Shown piece by piece: positions 27,715 through 37,845 of a stretch of DNA of 64,000 nt. Position 1 is the stretch's first letter. Each line of letters begins with the position of its first letter. The position numbers were made by a program, and so were the translations under genes. The stretch is taken from positions 186,001 to 250,000 of the forward strand of contig NZ_OY781114.1 of the NCBI RefSeq assembly GCF_963676485.1, in the 5' to 3' direction. The stretch comes from an uncultured Cohaesibacter sp. Lineage in GTDB: Bacteria > Pseudomonadota > Alphaproteobacteria > Rhizobiales > Cohaesibacteraceae. The notes under the pieces are model-generated. The model worked only from the letters and a program-made list of their open reading frames with translations. It made no database searches and was not told the DNA's origin.

Positions 27715-28314
27715 ATGGCAAAAGTTCTCGTTCTTTATTATTCCGCATATGGACACATCGAAACCATGGCCAACGCAGTTGCTGAAGGCGCAAAAGCCGA
27801 AGGCGCCGAGGTGACCATCAAGCGCGTTCCGGAACTGGTTCCGGAAGACGTGGCAAAAGCTTCCTACTTCAAGATGGATCAGGAGGCTCCGATTGCCGAT
27901 CCCAATGAGCTTGACCAGTATGATGCCATCATTGTTGGTGCAGGCACCCGCTTTGGCACAGTCGCCTCCCAGATGCGCAACTTCTGGGACCAGACCGGTG
28001 GCCTTTGGGCTGCGGGCAAGCTGACTGGCAAGGTGGGTTCGGTCTTTACCTCTTCTGCGACCCAGCATGGCGGTCAGGAAACCACCATCATGGGCTTCAT
28101 CCCGACGCTCCTGCATCATGGCATGGTGGTTGCTGGTCTGCCTTATGCATTCGAGGGCCAGATGGGCATTGAAGAAATGAAGGGTGGTTCCCCTTACGGT
28201 GCAACCACCATCACAGACGGTGACGGATCCCGTCAGCCTTCCCAGATCGAACTGGAAGGCGCTCGTTTCCAAGGCTCTCACGTGGCCAAGCTTGCAAGCA
28301 AGCTCGCTGACTAA
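27715..28314 (+). CDS. wrbA: NAD(P)H:quinone oxidoreductase WrbA
   Basis: This 199-residue flavodoxin-fold FMN enzyme reduces quinones by two electrons, avoiding semiquinones. The FMN phosphate loop is [14 protein letters not shown], followed by [20 protein letters not shown] and [14 protein letters not shown], all typical of WrbA. It is 52 bp after the pirin gene on the same strand and cytoplasmic. Confidence 0.96.
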   Translation: MAKVLVLYYSAYGHIETMANAVAEGAKAEGAEVTIKRVPELVPEDVAKASYFKMDQEAPIADPNELDQYDAIIVGAGTRFGTVASQMRNFWDQTGGLWAAGKLTGKVGSVFTSSATQHGGQETTIMGFIPTLLHHGMVVAGLPYAFEGQMGIEEMKGGSPYGATTITDGDGSRQPSQIELEGARFQGSHVAKLASKLAD

Positions 28315-28461
28315 CCTCTGTTCGTTGCGAAAAGAACGCATATAAACCGTCAAAACCGCAACCAAGAAAACAATAAAGATCAATTCTGGTCTGGAGAAGA
28401 AACCAGCCTTCAGACCAGAAAAACTATAAACGCACGCACCGACAAGAAGGAAGGAAACAGC

Positions 28462-29448
28462 ATGGGACTGCTCGTTGATGGAAAATGGCATGATCAGTGG
28501 TATGACACCAAATCAACAGGCGGGCGCTTTGTGCGCAAGGATTCCGCTTTTCGCAACTGGATCACAGCAGACGGCTCTGCTGGTCCCACGGGCGAAGCCG
28601 GTTTCAAGGCAGAGGCCGGGCGCTATCATCTCTATGTTTCCTACGCATGCCCATGGGCACACCGGACGCTGATTTTCCGTGCGCTCAAGGGGTTGGAAGA
28701 CATGATTTCGGTTTCCGTGGTCAACAGCTTCATGGGCGAGAATGGCTGGACTTTCGAGGAGGCCGATGGCGTTATTCCCGATCCTCTCTTCGGGGCTCGT
28801 TATTTGCATGAAATCTACACCAAGGCCGACCCGACCTATTCCGGACGCGTGACCGTGCCTGTCCTGTGGGACAAAAAAACCAGCACGATCGTTTCCAACG
28901 AATCCTCGGAAATCATCCGCATGTTGAATTCCGCATTTGATGGCATTGGAGCAAAAAAAGGCGACTATTGGCCCGAAGCGCACCGCGCAGAGATCGACGA
29001 GCTCAACGAGCGGATTTACAACACTGTCAACAATGGTGTCTACAAGGCAGGCTTTGCAACAACCCAGGCCGCTTATGAAGAAGCCGTCGTGCCGCTTTTT
29101 GAAACGCTGGACTGGCTGGAAGAACGGCTTTCGAAATCACGCTTCCTGCTGGACTATGGCCAGACGGAAGCCGACTGGCGCCTGTTCACGACACTCATTC
29201 GCTTTGACGCGGTTTATTATAGCCACTTCAAATGCAATCTGCATTCGATCGAATCCTATCCGAACCTGTCCAACTATCTGCGCGACCTTTACCAGCAGTC
29301 AGGCGTTGCCAAGACCGTGCGAATGGATCATATCAAGAACCATTATTATGCCAGCCATGACATGATCAACCCGACGCGCATCGTGCCCATGGGGCCTGAG
29401 ATCGACTATAGCCGACCTCATGACAGAGCAGACCTGAAGGCTGCTTGA
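28462..29448 (+). CDS. yqjG: Glutathionyl-hydroquinone reductase (YqjG/ECM4 family)
   Basis: The enzyme reduces glutathionyl-hydroquinones to hydroquinones using glutathione. This 328-residue protein shows the Xi-class glutathione transferase motif YACPWAHRTLIFRALKGLED with catalytic Cys63, then PVLWDKKTSTIVSNESSEII and the C-terminal alpha domain. AAGGAAGG precedes the start. Grouping with pirin and wrbA matches the E. coli yqjG/yhaK-type neighbourhood. A strong terminator follows. Confidence 0.95.
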   Translation: MGLLVDGKWHDQWYDTKSTGGRFVRKDSAFRNWITADGSAGPTGEAGFKAEAGRYHLYVSYACPWAHRTLIFRALKGLEDMISVSVVNSFMGENGWTFEEADGVIPDPLFGARYLHEIYTKADPTYSGRVTVPVLWDKKTSTIVSNESSEIIRMLNSAFDGIGAKKGDYWPEAHRAEIDELNERIYNTVNNGVYKAGFATTQAAYEEAVVPLFETLDWLEERLSKSRFLLDYGQTEADWRLFTTLIRFDAVYYSHFKCNLHSIESYPNLSNYLRDLYQQSGVAKTVRMDHIKNHYYASHDMINPTRIVPMGPEIDYSRPHDRADLKAA

Positions 29449-29491
29449 GTTTTCAGACAGTCTGTAAAAGCAATCATGGAATAAACGTTTC

Positions 29492-29530
29492 AGAGCAAGG
29501 GTGATCCGTCATCCTTGCTCTTTTTTTTTT
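29492..29530 (+). terminator. Rho-independent terminator after the quinone cluster
   Basis: AGAGCAAGG (29492-29500) pairs with CCTTGCTCT (29513-29521), followed by nine further T. This is a strong terminator for the pirin-wrbA-yqjG transcript. Confidence 0.93.
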
Positions 29531-29547
29531 CCAGTTGGAGAGCCCGT

Positions 29548-30558
29548 TCAGATCGGCGCACAAGACTGTCTTTCGACGAGCTCGCAAGAGATCAAATTGA
29601 CAAAGTTTGACTGCGAGCCGCCCTTCACAATTTCAGAAACGGCCCGCTGGCCCATTTCAAAATAGGGCATCCGCACGGTCGTCAATTTCGGCCGCAGATT
29701 TTCCGAAATGGTTTTGAAGTCATCAAACCCAATGACAGACAACTCGGAAGGCACCTTGATTCCCAGATCAGCAGCAGCATTCACCACCATGAGCGCAATG
29801 CGATCATTGCCACAAATGATTGCCGAAGGCCGATTGGGCGCAGTCAGCACCTCTTTGGCCTTTTCGTAGGCGATGTAGGTTTCGCCAAAGTCGAAGTAGC
29901 CCGATACGCCCAGATGACACATGTCTGAATTGAGAGTGAGGCCTTGCTTGGCCATCGCCTTGGAGATCCCCTTCAGTCGCAATGACGTAGACGGATCCTC
30001 ATGAGGCAGAGAGATAACCGCAATATTGCGATGCCCCAGTTCCAAAAGATGAGATGCTTGCAGATAGCCGCCCTTTTCATCGTCAGGCAATATGATTTTG
30101 CCGTCGCTGTTGACGGGCGTGCAGTTCATGTAAACAACACTCTCGTCACCAAAGCAGTCGTTGCGATTAACATATTGACGATGTTGAGAGGCGTAGATAA
30201 GGCCAGACGCCTTGAATGAACGGAACATCCGGCAGATGCCTGCGAGATTCTGCGTCTCGGTTTCAAAAGACCCTACAAGCAAAATCCGGCCGCAGGAGAA
30301 CGCTTCTGCTTGTGCGCCCCTCAACAGTTCCACCGAATAAGGCGATGTAGCAACATTGTCTGCGATGAAACCAATAAAGGAGAACGGCTCCATATTTTTG
30401 GTTCGTGTTGCATATTTTTCAAGATAACCGGTTCTTTCAGCCACCTCGTAAATGCGCTTGGCTGTCTCTTCACTGGAACATCTCTTACCGCGCAACGTAA
30501 GAGAAACAGTCTTGTTAGAGACACCAACTTCTCTAGCAATATCTGCTAAAGTTGCCAT
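29548..30558 (-). CDS. LacI-family transcriptional regulator
   Basis: This 336-residue protein starts with the LacI helix-turn-helix MATLADIAREVGVSNKTVSL and hinge, then a periplasmic-binding-protein-like sensor (about 60-330) with ICGNDRIALMVVNAAADLGI and SVIGFDD. It stands alone: the neighbours are the quinone cluster (convergent) and a DMT exporter, neither an obvious sugar target, so its regulon is not clear from context. Confidence 0.92.
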   Translation of the reverse strand: MATLADIAREVGVSNKTVSLTLRGKRCSSEETAKRIYEVAERTGYLEKYATRTKNMEPFSFIGFIADNVATSPYSVELLRGAQAEAFSCGRILLVGSFETETQNLAGICRMFRSFKASGLIYASQHRQYVNRNDCFGDESVVYMNCTPVNSDGKIILPDDEKGGYLQASHLLELGHRNIAVISLPHEDPSTSLRLKGISKAMAKQGLTLNSDMCHLGVSGYFDFGETYIAYEKAKEVLTAPNRPSAIICGNDRIALMVVNAAADLGIKVPSELSVIGFDDFKTISENLRPKLTTVRMPYFEMGQRAVSEIVKGGSQSNFVNLISCELVERQSCAPI

Positions 30559-31121
30559 TGCTCACCCCACGGAAATATTAAAACACTCTCATGTACAGCC
30601 CCCAAATGCAGACAAGAGAGTGCGGTCTTAATTCCAGCATATCTGAGAAATCACACGCGCATTTTCAAACAAAAGACGGGAGGATATAAGCAGATACGCT
30701 GACCCCAGAAAAGAATCAACGCGCAATGGTTGAATCTGCCATTTATTGTCAAAAACGCCCTTTGTTTGCAAATAGAAATTTGCATTAGCACTTGTTTTAA
30801 ATCAGATATATTGTCGCAAACACAGTTGTACAAAATTTATTTTTTCAATCTATTGGTTTGATTGTCCCGATTTGCCAGAACAACTAATTCGTCTATTTGA
30901 ATATTTCATAGAAGATAAAATTTTTAATCAATTTGAAGTTTTTACAAATTGGTATTTCGCGGCTTGTTTGCATGAAAACAAGCTTGTTATGGTCAAACCA
31001 GTCGTTTATGCATGTCTATGCTGCGGAAATTTCATCCAGGCCTTCGCGCCCCTTAAAGTCCCAATGCATTTGATCTATTTTCTTGCTTGAAAAGTACCCA
31101 GCTCCAGCAAAGGCTCCTTTT
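30559..31121. other. AT-rich intergenic region, no convincing gene
   Basis: This 563-bp stretch holds the promoters of the LacI and DMT genes. A 72-residue plus-strand frame at 30872 starts at TTG without a ribosome site and is judged spurious. The AT content rises sharply between 30770 and 30960. Confidence 0.5.
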
Positions 31122-31988
31122 ATGTCGGTGATCAGTTCTCCAAGAAATCTGGGTATCTTCTTTGCTATTCTGGCTACCATCATTTTCTCGATGCACGATG
31201 CCATTTCCAAATTGCTCGTGGTCGATCATTCCGTCTGGTTCATCATGATGGTGCGCTACTGGTTTCATCTGATCGTGGCTATCATCTGGGCCTTGGTAAG
31301 CAAGCAGGGCCTTGCTGCAGCCATCAGGACCCCGCACCCCTTTTTGCAGATCTTGCGCGGCATACTGCTCGTCACAGAAATCGCCCTTATTATCTATTCC
31401 TACAGTATGCTTGGCCTTGCGGAAGTGACCACGATCATCATGGTGCATCCGCTTATCGTGACCGGTCTTGCAGCGGTCTTTCTAGGAGAACAAGTCGGCT
31501 GGCACCGCATCGGGGCCTTGCTTGTTGGGCTATTGGGGCTAGCGGTCATCATGCAGCCAAGCGGAAATATCTGGGGCTATGGCGGGTTCGTGGCCCTAGC
31601 GGCCACTTCTTCCTTTGCGCTTTATCAACTATTCACGCGCCTTGCGAGCCGCTATGACAGCACCTTGACCTCCTTTTTCTATGCCGGCCTGATTGGCGTC
31701 ATCCTGACGACTTGGCCCGGTCTGAAGATGGCTCCCGCCCTGTCTGACATGAATTTCCCCTTGCTGGCTGGAGCCTGCATATTCAGCACAGCAGCCCATT
31801 TCAGCGTTATGAAAGCCTTGTCACTCACAGAGGCCAGCGCTATTCAGCCCTTTACCTATATGCAGATTGTCTGGTCCATTCCCATCGGCTTTCTCGTGTT
31901 TGGCGCCCTGCCCATCTGGTCGACCATTCTGGGCGCGGTCATGATCGTCGGGGCCGGGCTTTACGCCATTCATCGCGGCAATCGCTGA
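31122..31988 (+). CDS. DMT-superfamily (EamA) transporter
   Basis: This 288-residue inner-membrane protein has ten predicted helices in two EamA halves, with the repeat end motif ILLVTEIALIIYSYSMLGLAEVTTIIMVHPLIVTGLAAVFLGEQ in the first half; only pieces of it are quoted in most relatives as LxxxxA-LxYxxAxxxxxLxP. The ATG at 31122 has AAAGG upstream; a TTG at 31083 would add 13 residues. The substrate is unknown: amino acids, nucleotides or drugs are all possible. Confidence 0.88.
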   Translation: MSVISSPRNLGIFFAILATIIFSMHDAISKLLVVDHSVWFIMMVRYWFHLIVAIIWALVSKQGLAAAIRTPHPFLQILRGILLVTEIALIIYSYSMLGLAEVTTIIMVHPLIVTGLAAVFLGEQVGWHRIGALLVGLLGLAVIMQPSGNIWGYGGFVALAATSSFALYQLFTRLASRYDSTLTSFFYAGLIGVILTTWPGLKMAPALSDMNFPLLAGACIFSTAAHFSVMKALSLTEASAIQPFTYMQIVWSIPIGFLVFGALPIWSTILGAVMIVGAGLYAIHRGNR

Positions 31989-32466
31989 TAAGGCACACAC
32001 AGCACGCTTTCTTAAAGAGCCCCAAAGCGATCCATTTTCAGGACTAAGGTCTATAGGCTTCTGCATAAGACGGACAGGGTGCGCGCAGTCACTCCCTTGT
32101 TTCCGAATTATGACTATATTCCATATTGTTAGATGCCCTCTCCTTTTCTAGAATTGAAGAGAAGGGTTCAATGGTGGACTGGTATTGCAAGAGGACCATG
32201 CCGTTGCGTTATTCCAGAATTGGATATCGCATCACGACCCGTTCGCATCGGCGAAAAGGCCCGATACAGATATATTTGCCGCGCAGAAGCGTTTGAGGGG
32301 CCTTGAAGTCGCGGTGAATGCTTCTTGCAGTATTCCGGCATAATGAGTGCGTCCCCCGCATGTTCCCTTTCCAGATTGCCATGTTCGGCAGACATTTGCC
32401 GTCGACCAGATTGTGTCACAGGCATTTATCTCTCCGAACGCGGCAGAGCGAGAAGGAGGAAGCATC
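31989..32466. other. Intergenic region upstream of the universal stress gene
   Basis: No gene is seen in these 478 bp. It carries the promoter of the stress protein. The last 12 bases hold its strong GAAGGAGGA ribosome site. Confidence 0.5.
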
Positions 32467-33297
32467 ATGACCATCAAGAGTATTCTCTATGCCTATAGCG
32501 GAGAACAGGATGAAGGGAGCGGTCTCGACTTTGCGATCAAGCTCGCTCATCATTATGACGCATGGCTCACAGGCATTGTGAGACACGGGTATTCCAAGAT
32601 GGAGCGGCGCATCGCCACGATTGTGTCCGATGAGGTGCATCTGGCCGTTCAGAATGCCGAGAAAAGGCGGATCACCGAAATCACAGAGCGGTTCCATGAT
32701 GCTGTCAAATCAGCCAATATGGAAGGGCGTACCAACTTCATTGACGTTGAACCGCATATGATGACGTCCATTTCCGAAATCGCCCGATGCTATGACACGG
32801 TGATTACTGGCAATCACCCCGAAGACGAGCAATATGAATTCTTGGCCGCCTATCCTGACAGAATTGCGCTACAAAGCGGCAGGCCCGTCATCGTGGTTCC
32901 AGATGGTTTCAAGGCCAAGGGGCCTGCGAGAAAGGTTCTGATCGCATGGGATGGCAAACGCACCATTGCACGCGCGGTTGGCGACGCCATGCCCGTTTTG
33001 GAACAGGGCACTCAGGTCACCATATTGACCGTTGGTGCGTCCCACACAGTGGATCAGCATCCGGATCATGGCATTATGGGGTTGTTGGAACGCCATAATG
33101 TGGAAGCCACGCATATTCATGACCGGGGCTCCGGTCGCTCGGTTGCAGAAGCCATTGTACAAACCGCCGATGAGTTGGGCTCAGACCTGATCATCATGGG
33201 GGCCTATGAACACTCCAAATTCTCGCAAGACATCTTTGGTGGCGTGACCACCGAAATGCTGCGGAGCGTGAAAGTGCCGGTCTTCATGGCCCATTGA
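32467..33297 (+). CDS. Universal stress protein, tandem UspA domains
   Basis: The 276-residue protein holds two Usp folds. The N-terminal one (1-145) lacks a clear ATP-binding loop; the C-terminal one (155-276) ends with MGAYEHSKFSQDIFGGVTTE, which carries the G-x2-H/S nucleotide-binding signature. GAAGGAGGA lies 6 bases before the ATG at 32467. A longer frame from 32347 has no ribosome site. The role is stress or starvation survival, possibly anaerobic, but not specific from sequence. Confidence 0.92.
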   Translation: MTIKSILYAYSGEQDEGSGLDFAIKLAHHYDAWLTGIVRHGYSKMERRIATIVSDEVHLAVQNAEKRRITEITERFHDAVKSANMEGRTNFIDVEPHMMTSISEIARCYDTVITGNHPEDEQYEFLAAYPDRIALQSGRPVIVVPDGFKAKGPARKVLIAWDGKRTIARAVGDAMPVLEQGTQVTILTVGASHTVDQHPDHGIMGLLERHNVEATHIHDRGSGRSVAEAIVQTADELGSDLIIMGAYEHSKFSQDIFGGVTTEMLRSVKVPVFMAH

Positions 33298-33339
33298 TAG
33301 GAGGAGACGGGACGTTTGATCATGGCGAGCGCGTCAATT

Positions 33340-33374
33340 TGGGGTCAATATGAAACTTGCACCTATTGACCCCA
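33340..33374. terminator. Bidirectional stem-loop between convergent genes
   Basis: TGGGGTCAATA (33340-33350) and its exact complement (33364-33374) form an 11-bp stem with a 13-nt loop, between the universal stress gene and the alcohol dehydrogenase gene. The T-runs are short, so strength is uncertain. Confidence 0.65.
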
Positions 33375-33382
33375 CAAAGCTT

Positions 33383-34564
33383 TCAGCTGGCCGCCTGAAG
33401 GATGGTTTCTAGCGTTTCCCTTGGCAGGGGAAGCGGATTGCCCTTCATGGATGAAGAAACAGCGGAAGCTTCGGCGACAGAAGGGATCAGGGCCGCCTCC
33501 AGCCCCAGATTTCCCAAACCGGGCAAAGCGTTGACGTGAGACCAACTCGCCAATTGATCAAACGCCTGATCGGCGGAGCATCCCAAGGCTCCGCCGATAC
33601 AGCTTTTGACAAAACCAATGCGCTCATTCAAAGAGGCCCGCATTTGCTCGTTGAGATCTTCGCTGGACTGCACGGCCTCCTCATTCGCTCGTAATACATA
33701 TGGAAGAAGTGCGCCGCACAGGGCGCCATGCGCTCCCCCTGTAACGCCCCCCAGCACGCCAGCCAGACCATGCACGGCTCCAAGTCCGGCATTGGCTAGA
33801 GCAAGCCCGCCACACAGGCTAGTCCAGGCCAGCCCATCCCGCGCAGCCTTGTCTTCGGCCTCCATCAATCTTGCTAGTGCATTCATCCCTTTGGGAATAG
33901 CATCGCAGCAAATGAGGTCTGTCAGCATATTCGCTTTGCAGGAAAGATAGGGTTCGATGACTTGGGTCACGGCATCAAGACCGCTGGCCAGCGTGATGGC
34001 GCGGGGAAGATTGTCCGTCAACGCCGGATCAACAATGGCCATGTTTGGCAGCACGCGCGGATCTCGCAAGGACACCTTGCGCGCAGCGTCCGGGACCGTC
34101 AGTACGGCATTCTTTGTGACCTCAGCGCCGGTGCCCGCAGTGGTGGGCAGAGCGACAAAGGGGAGCGGCTCATGGTCCAGCGGCAATCCTTTGCCGACCA
34201 CTTCGAGATGATCCATAATTGGCCGCGACGCTGGCACCAGGGCAGCAAGCGCCTTGCCCGCATCAATCACGGCTCCGCCTCCAATCGACACAACAGCGCG
34301 CACCCGCGTTGCCCGCGCATGGGCGACGCCTTCCTCTATAAGAGTAATGTCCGGTTCTCTGGGGACTGAAAAGCCGACCACATCCACACCCTCTCCTATC
34401 AAAGCGTCCGAAAGCCATTGCACCCGTTTGCCATCGCGCCCATGGACAAGCAGCAGGGGCGAGCCGAGCTTACTGATCTCCGATAGGGTCTGTTCAGCTT
34501 TCCCGCGCCCGAAGTGAATGACTGAGGCCGTCATGAACTGAAAGGAAGAAGAAGAGAATGACAT
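33383..34564 (-). CDS. Iron-type (group III) alcohol dehydrogenase
   Basis: This 393-residue NAD(P)-dependent dehydrogenase has the dinucleotide motif SIGGGAVIDAGKALA, then LPTTAGTGAEVTKNAVL and the metal-site segments GLDAVTQVIEPYLS, GLGAVHGLAG and GGAHGALCG. The second ligand position, usually His in DALTHxxE, is Gln here; two further His remain, so the bound metal or activity may differ. The start at 34564 has GGAG upstream; an in-frame start at 34711 adds a 49-residue tail with no family support. The substrate is not evident. It lies upstream and divergent to pflB. Confidence 0.88.
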   Translation of the reverse strand: MSFSSSSFQFMTASVIHFGRGKAEQTLSEISKLGSPLLLVHGRDGKRVQWLSDALIGEGVDVVGFSVPREPDITLIEEGVAHARATRVRAVVSIGGGAVIDAGKALAALVPASRPIMDHLEVVGKGLPLDHEPLPFVALPTTAGTGAEVTKNAVLTVPDAARKVSLRDPRVLPNMAIVDPALTDNLPRAITLASGLDAVTQVIEPYLSCKANMLTDLICCDAIPKGMNALARLMEAEDKAARDGLAWTSLCGGLALANAGLGAVHGLAGVLGGVTGGAHGALCGALLPYVLRANEEAVQSSEDLNEQMRASLNERIGFVKSCIGGALGCSADQAFDQLASWSHVNALPGLGNLGLEAALIPSVAEASAVSSSMKGNPLPLPRETLETILQAAS

Positions 34565-35301
34565 GGACTGCTCCGCTAAAAAAAGGTGGGCACGCTTTGA
34601 AAGAATGCATCTTGCATCAAAAGCCCCATAGCCTTGCGCGTCAAGACAAGACCTGCGCTCGTCACATGATGGCATACGTTGCGACGCAACATAAAATATT
34701 CGTATAAACACCTAATTTTATTGAATGATTACGCTATGTGCCATCCATTCAGCTCATCCGAATCCCCTCATATCCATGCACTGAGCGCATAACAGAACCG
34801 CCTCGCTACAAAAATGGCTAAAACTAAAGGATTAGTTCTAAATATTAATCACACCCCACCTGACAACATTTGCGTTGCAGTGCAAAAACCTCACCAATAT
34901 AAGTGTTTATACGGAATTATTTCCTCTGAATCGATGGTTTTGGGGTACATCTTTTTTCGCCTACTGTACCACGCGAGCTATGCATTTACTGCAAATCGCT
35001 CATTACAGCTATTATCACATTGATTTTAAATGATTTTTTATCACGGTTTTGAAACCATTCAGTTTGCGTCCCCCCGGGGCTTTGATATATACTGTGCTGG
35101 AAAGTCAAGGAGGGAGTTCCTACTAGAACAAGGCTGCAAATCTCAAAACACTTCTTTCTTGCTAAAAACCCAGGCCACTTCCCCGATTTTGGCGAGCAAC
35201 ATGCATTGCTTGCAACGGGTGAGCTATGCCCAAATGATGGTTGTTGAACCATCACAAGAGACCGAAGCGAATTTACTCGTTTAACAGTGAGGATACCAAC
35301 T
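34565..35301. other. Long AT-rich regulatory region upstream of pflB
   Basis: No convincing gene occurs in 737 bp. A 69-residue plus-strand frame at 34814 has no ribosome site. The length and AT content fit a heavily regulated anaerobic promoter, but I found no perfect FNR box (TTGAT-N4-ATCAA) here. Confidence 0.5.
35235..35254 (+). repeat. Perfect 8-bp hairpin in the pflB leader
   Basis: TGATGGTT-gttg-AACCATCA, ending 47 bases before the pflB start. It may be an operator or an mRNA stabilising stem; no T-run follows. Confidence 0.6.
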
Positions 35302-37557
35302 ATGAATTATATGAGTGATAAACCCGTTGTCGCTGATCCTTGGCAGGGTTTCTCGGATGGTGAATGGCGCAATAAAGTTGATACGCGCGGTTTTATCCAG
35401 GAAAACTACACTCCATATGATGGTGACGACAGCTTCCTCGCAGGCGCAACTGACCGTACCAAACAGCTCTGGGCTGAACTGGGCGATCTGCTGAAAAAAG
35501 AACGTGCTGCTGGTGTCCTCGACGTATCCATGATCCCTTCTTCCATCACGGCTCATGATGCAGGTTACATCAACAAAGATCTTGAAATCATCGTTGGCCT
35601 GCAGACGGACGCGCCTCTGAAACGTGCGATCATGCCAAATGGTGGCTACCGCATGGTTGAAGCCAGCCTGGATGCTTACAACTTCCCGCATGACAAAAGC
35701 GTAGCTGACGTCTGGAACAAATATCGTAAAAGCCATAACCAAGGCGTTTTCGATGTTTACAGCCCAGACATCAAAGCATGCCGTCACTCTGGTGTTATCA
35801 CCGGCCTGCCTGATGCTTATGGCCGCGGACGCATCATCGGCGACTACCGCCGCATTGCCCTTTATGGTATTGATTTCCTGAAATCTGCCAAAAAAGCTGA
35901 ATTCACCGAACTCGATGACGCTGTCTTTGATATGGACACCATCCGTCTTCGCGAAGAGCTTTCCGAACAATTCCGCGCTCTTGAAGAGCTGCGTGAAATG
36001 GGCCTGAAATACGGCGTGGACATGTCCAAGCCGGCAAGCAACGCTCGCGAAGCCATCCAGTTCACCTATATGGGCTACTTGGCTGCTGTTAAAGAACAGA
36101 ACGGCGCAGCAATGTCTCTGGGTCGTACATCGACCTTCCTCGACATCTATGTAAAACGCGATATCGAAGCTGGCCTTCTGACCGAAGAACAGGCTCAGGA
36201 AATGATCGACGACTTCATCATGAAGCTTCGTATCGTTCGCTTCCTGCGTACCCCTGAATATGACGAACTCTTCTCTGGCGATCCAGTTTGGGTTACAGAA
36301 GCCATCGGCGGTATCGGCCTTGACGGTCGCTCCATGGTTACCAAGAGCTCCTTCCGCATCCTGAATACCCTGTTCAACCTGGGCCCGGCTCCGGAACCGA
36401 ACCTCACTGTTCTCTGGTCTTCCAAACTGCCGCGCGGCTTTAAAGATTTCTGCGCAAAAGTTTCCAAGGAAACCTCTGCCATCCAGTATGAAAACGATGA
36501 TCTGATGCGTCCGAAATGGGGCGACGACTATGGCATCGCATGCTGCGTGTCCGCTATGGCCATCGGCAAACAGATGCAGTTCTTCGGTGCACGCGCCAAC
36601 CTCGCAAAATGCATGCTCTATGCAATTAACGGCGGCGTTGACGAGAAAACCGGCAAGAAAATTGCTGAAGGTCTGGAACCGATCAAGGGCGACGTTCTTG
36701 ACTATGATGAAGTCATGGCCAAATACGATATCGCCATGGAATGGCTGGCAAAGACCTACGTCAAGGCTCTGAACACCATCCATTACATGCACGACAAATA
36801 TGCCTATGAACGCATCGAAATGGCTCTGCATGACCGTGACATCCTGCGCACCATGGCTTGCGGCATCGCCGGCCTGTCCATCGCAGCTGACTCCCTGTCT
36901 GCCATGAAATATGCCAAGGTTCATGTGATCCGCAACGAAGATGGTCTGGCTGTCGACTACAAGATCGAAGGCGACTATCCTGCATTCGGTAACAATGACG
37001 ACCGTGTTGACGAAATCGCAAGCTACCTGACCGAAACCTTCATGAAGAAAGTTGCTGGCCAGCCTTACTTCTATCGCGATGCAATGCCAACCCAGTCCAT
37101 TCTGACCATCACCTCCAACGTGGTCTATGGCAAGAAAACCGGCAACACCCCTGACGGTCGTCGCTCTGGCGAACCATTCGCTCCGGGTGCCAACCCGATG
37201 AACGGCCGCGACAAAAAAGGCTTTGTTGCTGCTGGTGCATCGATTGCCAAGCTGCCATATGACTTCGCACAGGACGGCATCAGCTGGACTGCTTCGGCTA
37301 CCCCGAGCTCCATGGGCCACAACGACAATGAACAGATCCGCAACCTGGCAAACTGCCTTGACGGTTTCTGCGATGCCGGTGGCTTCCATGTGAACGTCAA
37401 CATGCTTCGCCGCGAAACTCTGGAAGACGCAATGGATCATCCTGAGAAATATCCTCAGCTGACCGTCCGCGTTTCCGGCTATGCTGTGAACTTCATCAAG
37501 CTGAGCCGCGAACAGCAGCTTGACGTTCTGAGCCGCACCTTCCATGATCACATGTAA
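35302..37557 (+). CDS. pflB: Pyruvate formate-lyase (formate C-acetyltransferase)
   Basis: The glycyl-radical enzyme converts pyruvate and CoA into acetyl-CoA and formate under anoxia. This 751-residue protein (E. coli 760) has adjacent catalytic Cys414-Cys415 (GIACCVSAM) and the radical Gly726 in [10 protein letters not shown]. The ATG at 35302 is preceded at 8 bases by GAGGA; GTG 35287 is less likely. Codon use differs from neighbours: Lys is mostly AAA and Arg mostly CGT/CGC, as in very highly expressed genes. The activase gene pflA follows after a terminator-like stem. Strict alphaproteobacteria usually lack this pair, so fermentative ability is likely. Confidence 0.98.
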   Translation: MNYMSDKPVVADPWQGFSDGEWRNKVDTRGFIQENYTPYDGDDSFLAGATDRTKQLWAELGDLLKKERAAGVLDVSMIPSSITAHDAGYINKDLEIIVGLQTDAPLKRAIMPNGGYRMVEASLDAYNFPHDKSVADVWNKYRKSHNQGVFDVYSPDIKACRHSGVITGLPDAYGRGRIIGDYRRIALYGIDFLKSAKKAEFTELDDAVFDMDTIRLREELSEQFRALEELREMGLKYGVDMSKPASNAREAIQFTYMGYLAAVKEQNGAAMSLGRTSTFLDIYVKRDIEAGLLTEEQAQEMIDDFIMKLRIVRFLRTPEYDELFSGDPVWVTEAIGGIGLDGRSMVTKSSFRILNTLFNLGPAPEPNLTVLWSSKLPRGFKDFCAKVSKETSAIQYENDDLMRPKWGDDYGIACCVSAMAIGKQMQFFGARANLAKCMLYAINGGVDEKTGKKIAEGLEPIKGDVLDYDEVMAKYDIAMEWLAKTYVKALNTIHYMHDKYAYERIEMALHDRDILRTMACGIAGLSIAADSLSAMKYAKVHVIRNEDGLAVDYKIEGDYPAFGNNDDRVDEIASYLTETFMKKVAGQPYFYRDAMPTQSILTITSNVVYGKKTGNTPDGRRSGEPFAPGANPMNGRDKKGFVAAGASIAKLPYDFAQDGISWTASATPSSMGHNDNEQIRNLANCLDGFCDAGGFHVNVNMLRRETLEDAMDHPEKYPQLTVRVSGYAVNFIKLSREQQLDVLSRTFHDHM

Positions 37558-37595
37558 GGTTGGGCGCTCAAAGCTCATCTGACCTGAAATGAGAC

Positions 37596-37629
37596 GAGCC
37601 GGAAAGCACCGCTTTTCGGCTCTCTTTTT
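37596..37629 (+). terminator. Terminator between pflB and pflA
   Basis: GAGCCGGAAAG pairs with CTTTTCGGCTC (11 pairs, one G:U, 5-nt loop), followed by TCTTTTT. It should make pflB mRNA far more abundant than pflA. Confidence 0.9.
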
Positions 37630-37845
37630 ACCGCCAATCGGCTCGCGCACGCTCTTTGCATCTTTATTCCAATCACCATATATCTGGTATGGTTCTGGCA
37701 ATGATGCTAATGGGAAGTGACAGCATCGATAGCGGATCCGCGGGCCAGCGAGCCTGCAAACGCTCTGCGTTCTTCCTGAACGAGCCGGGAAGCACGCAAC
37801 AGGAGCCAAAAACCAGACCAATCGTTCCCCAAAGGAGGGCCGGCC

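Noticed and set aside
30872-31090. 72-residue plus-strand frame between LacI and DMT genes
   Set aside because: TTG start with no ribosome site in AT-rich DNA; it overlaps the DMT gene's possible upstream start.
34814-35023. 69-residue plus-strand frame upstream of pflB
   Set aside because: No ribosome site, in AT-rich DNA where chance ATG frames are common.
35020-35033. TTGATTTTAAATGA as an FNR box before pflB
   Set aside because: The second half (AATGA) matches ATCAA poorly; unlike the perfect site before pyc.
35287-35301. GTG at 35287 as pflB start
   Set aside because: The ATG at 35302 has GAGGA at 8 bases; the GTG would put that site inside the gene.
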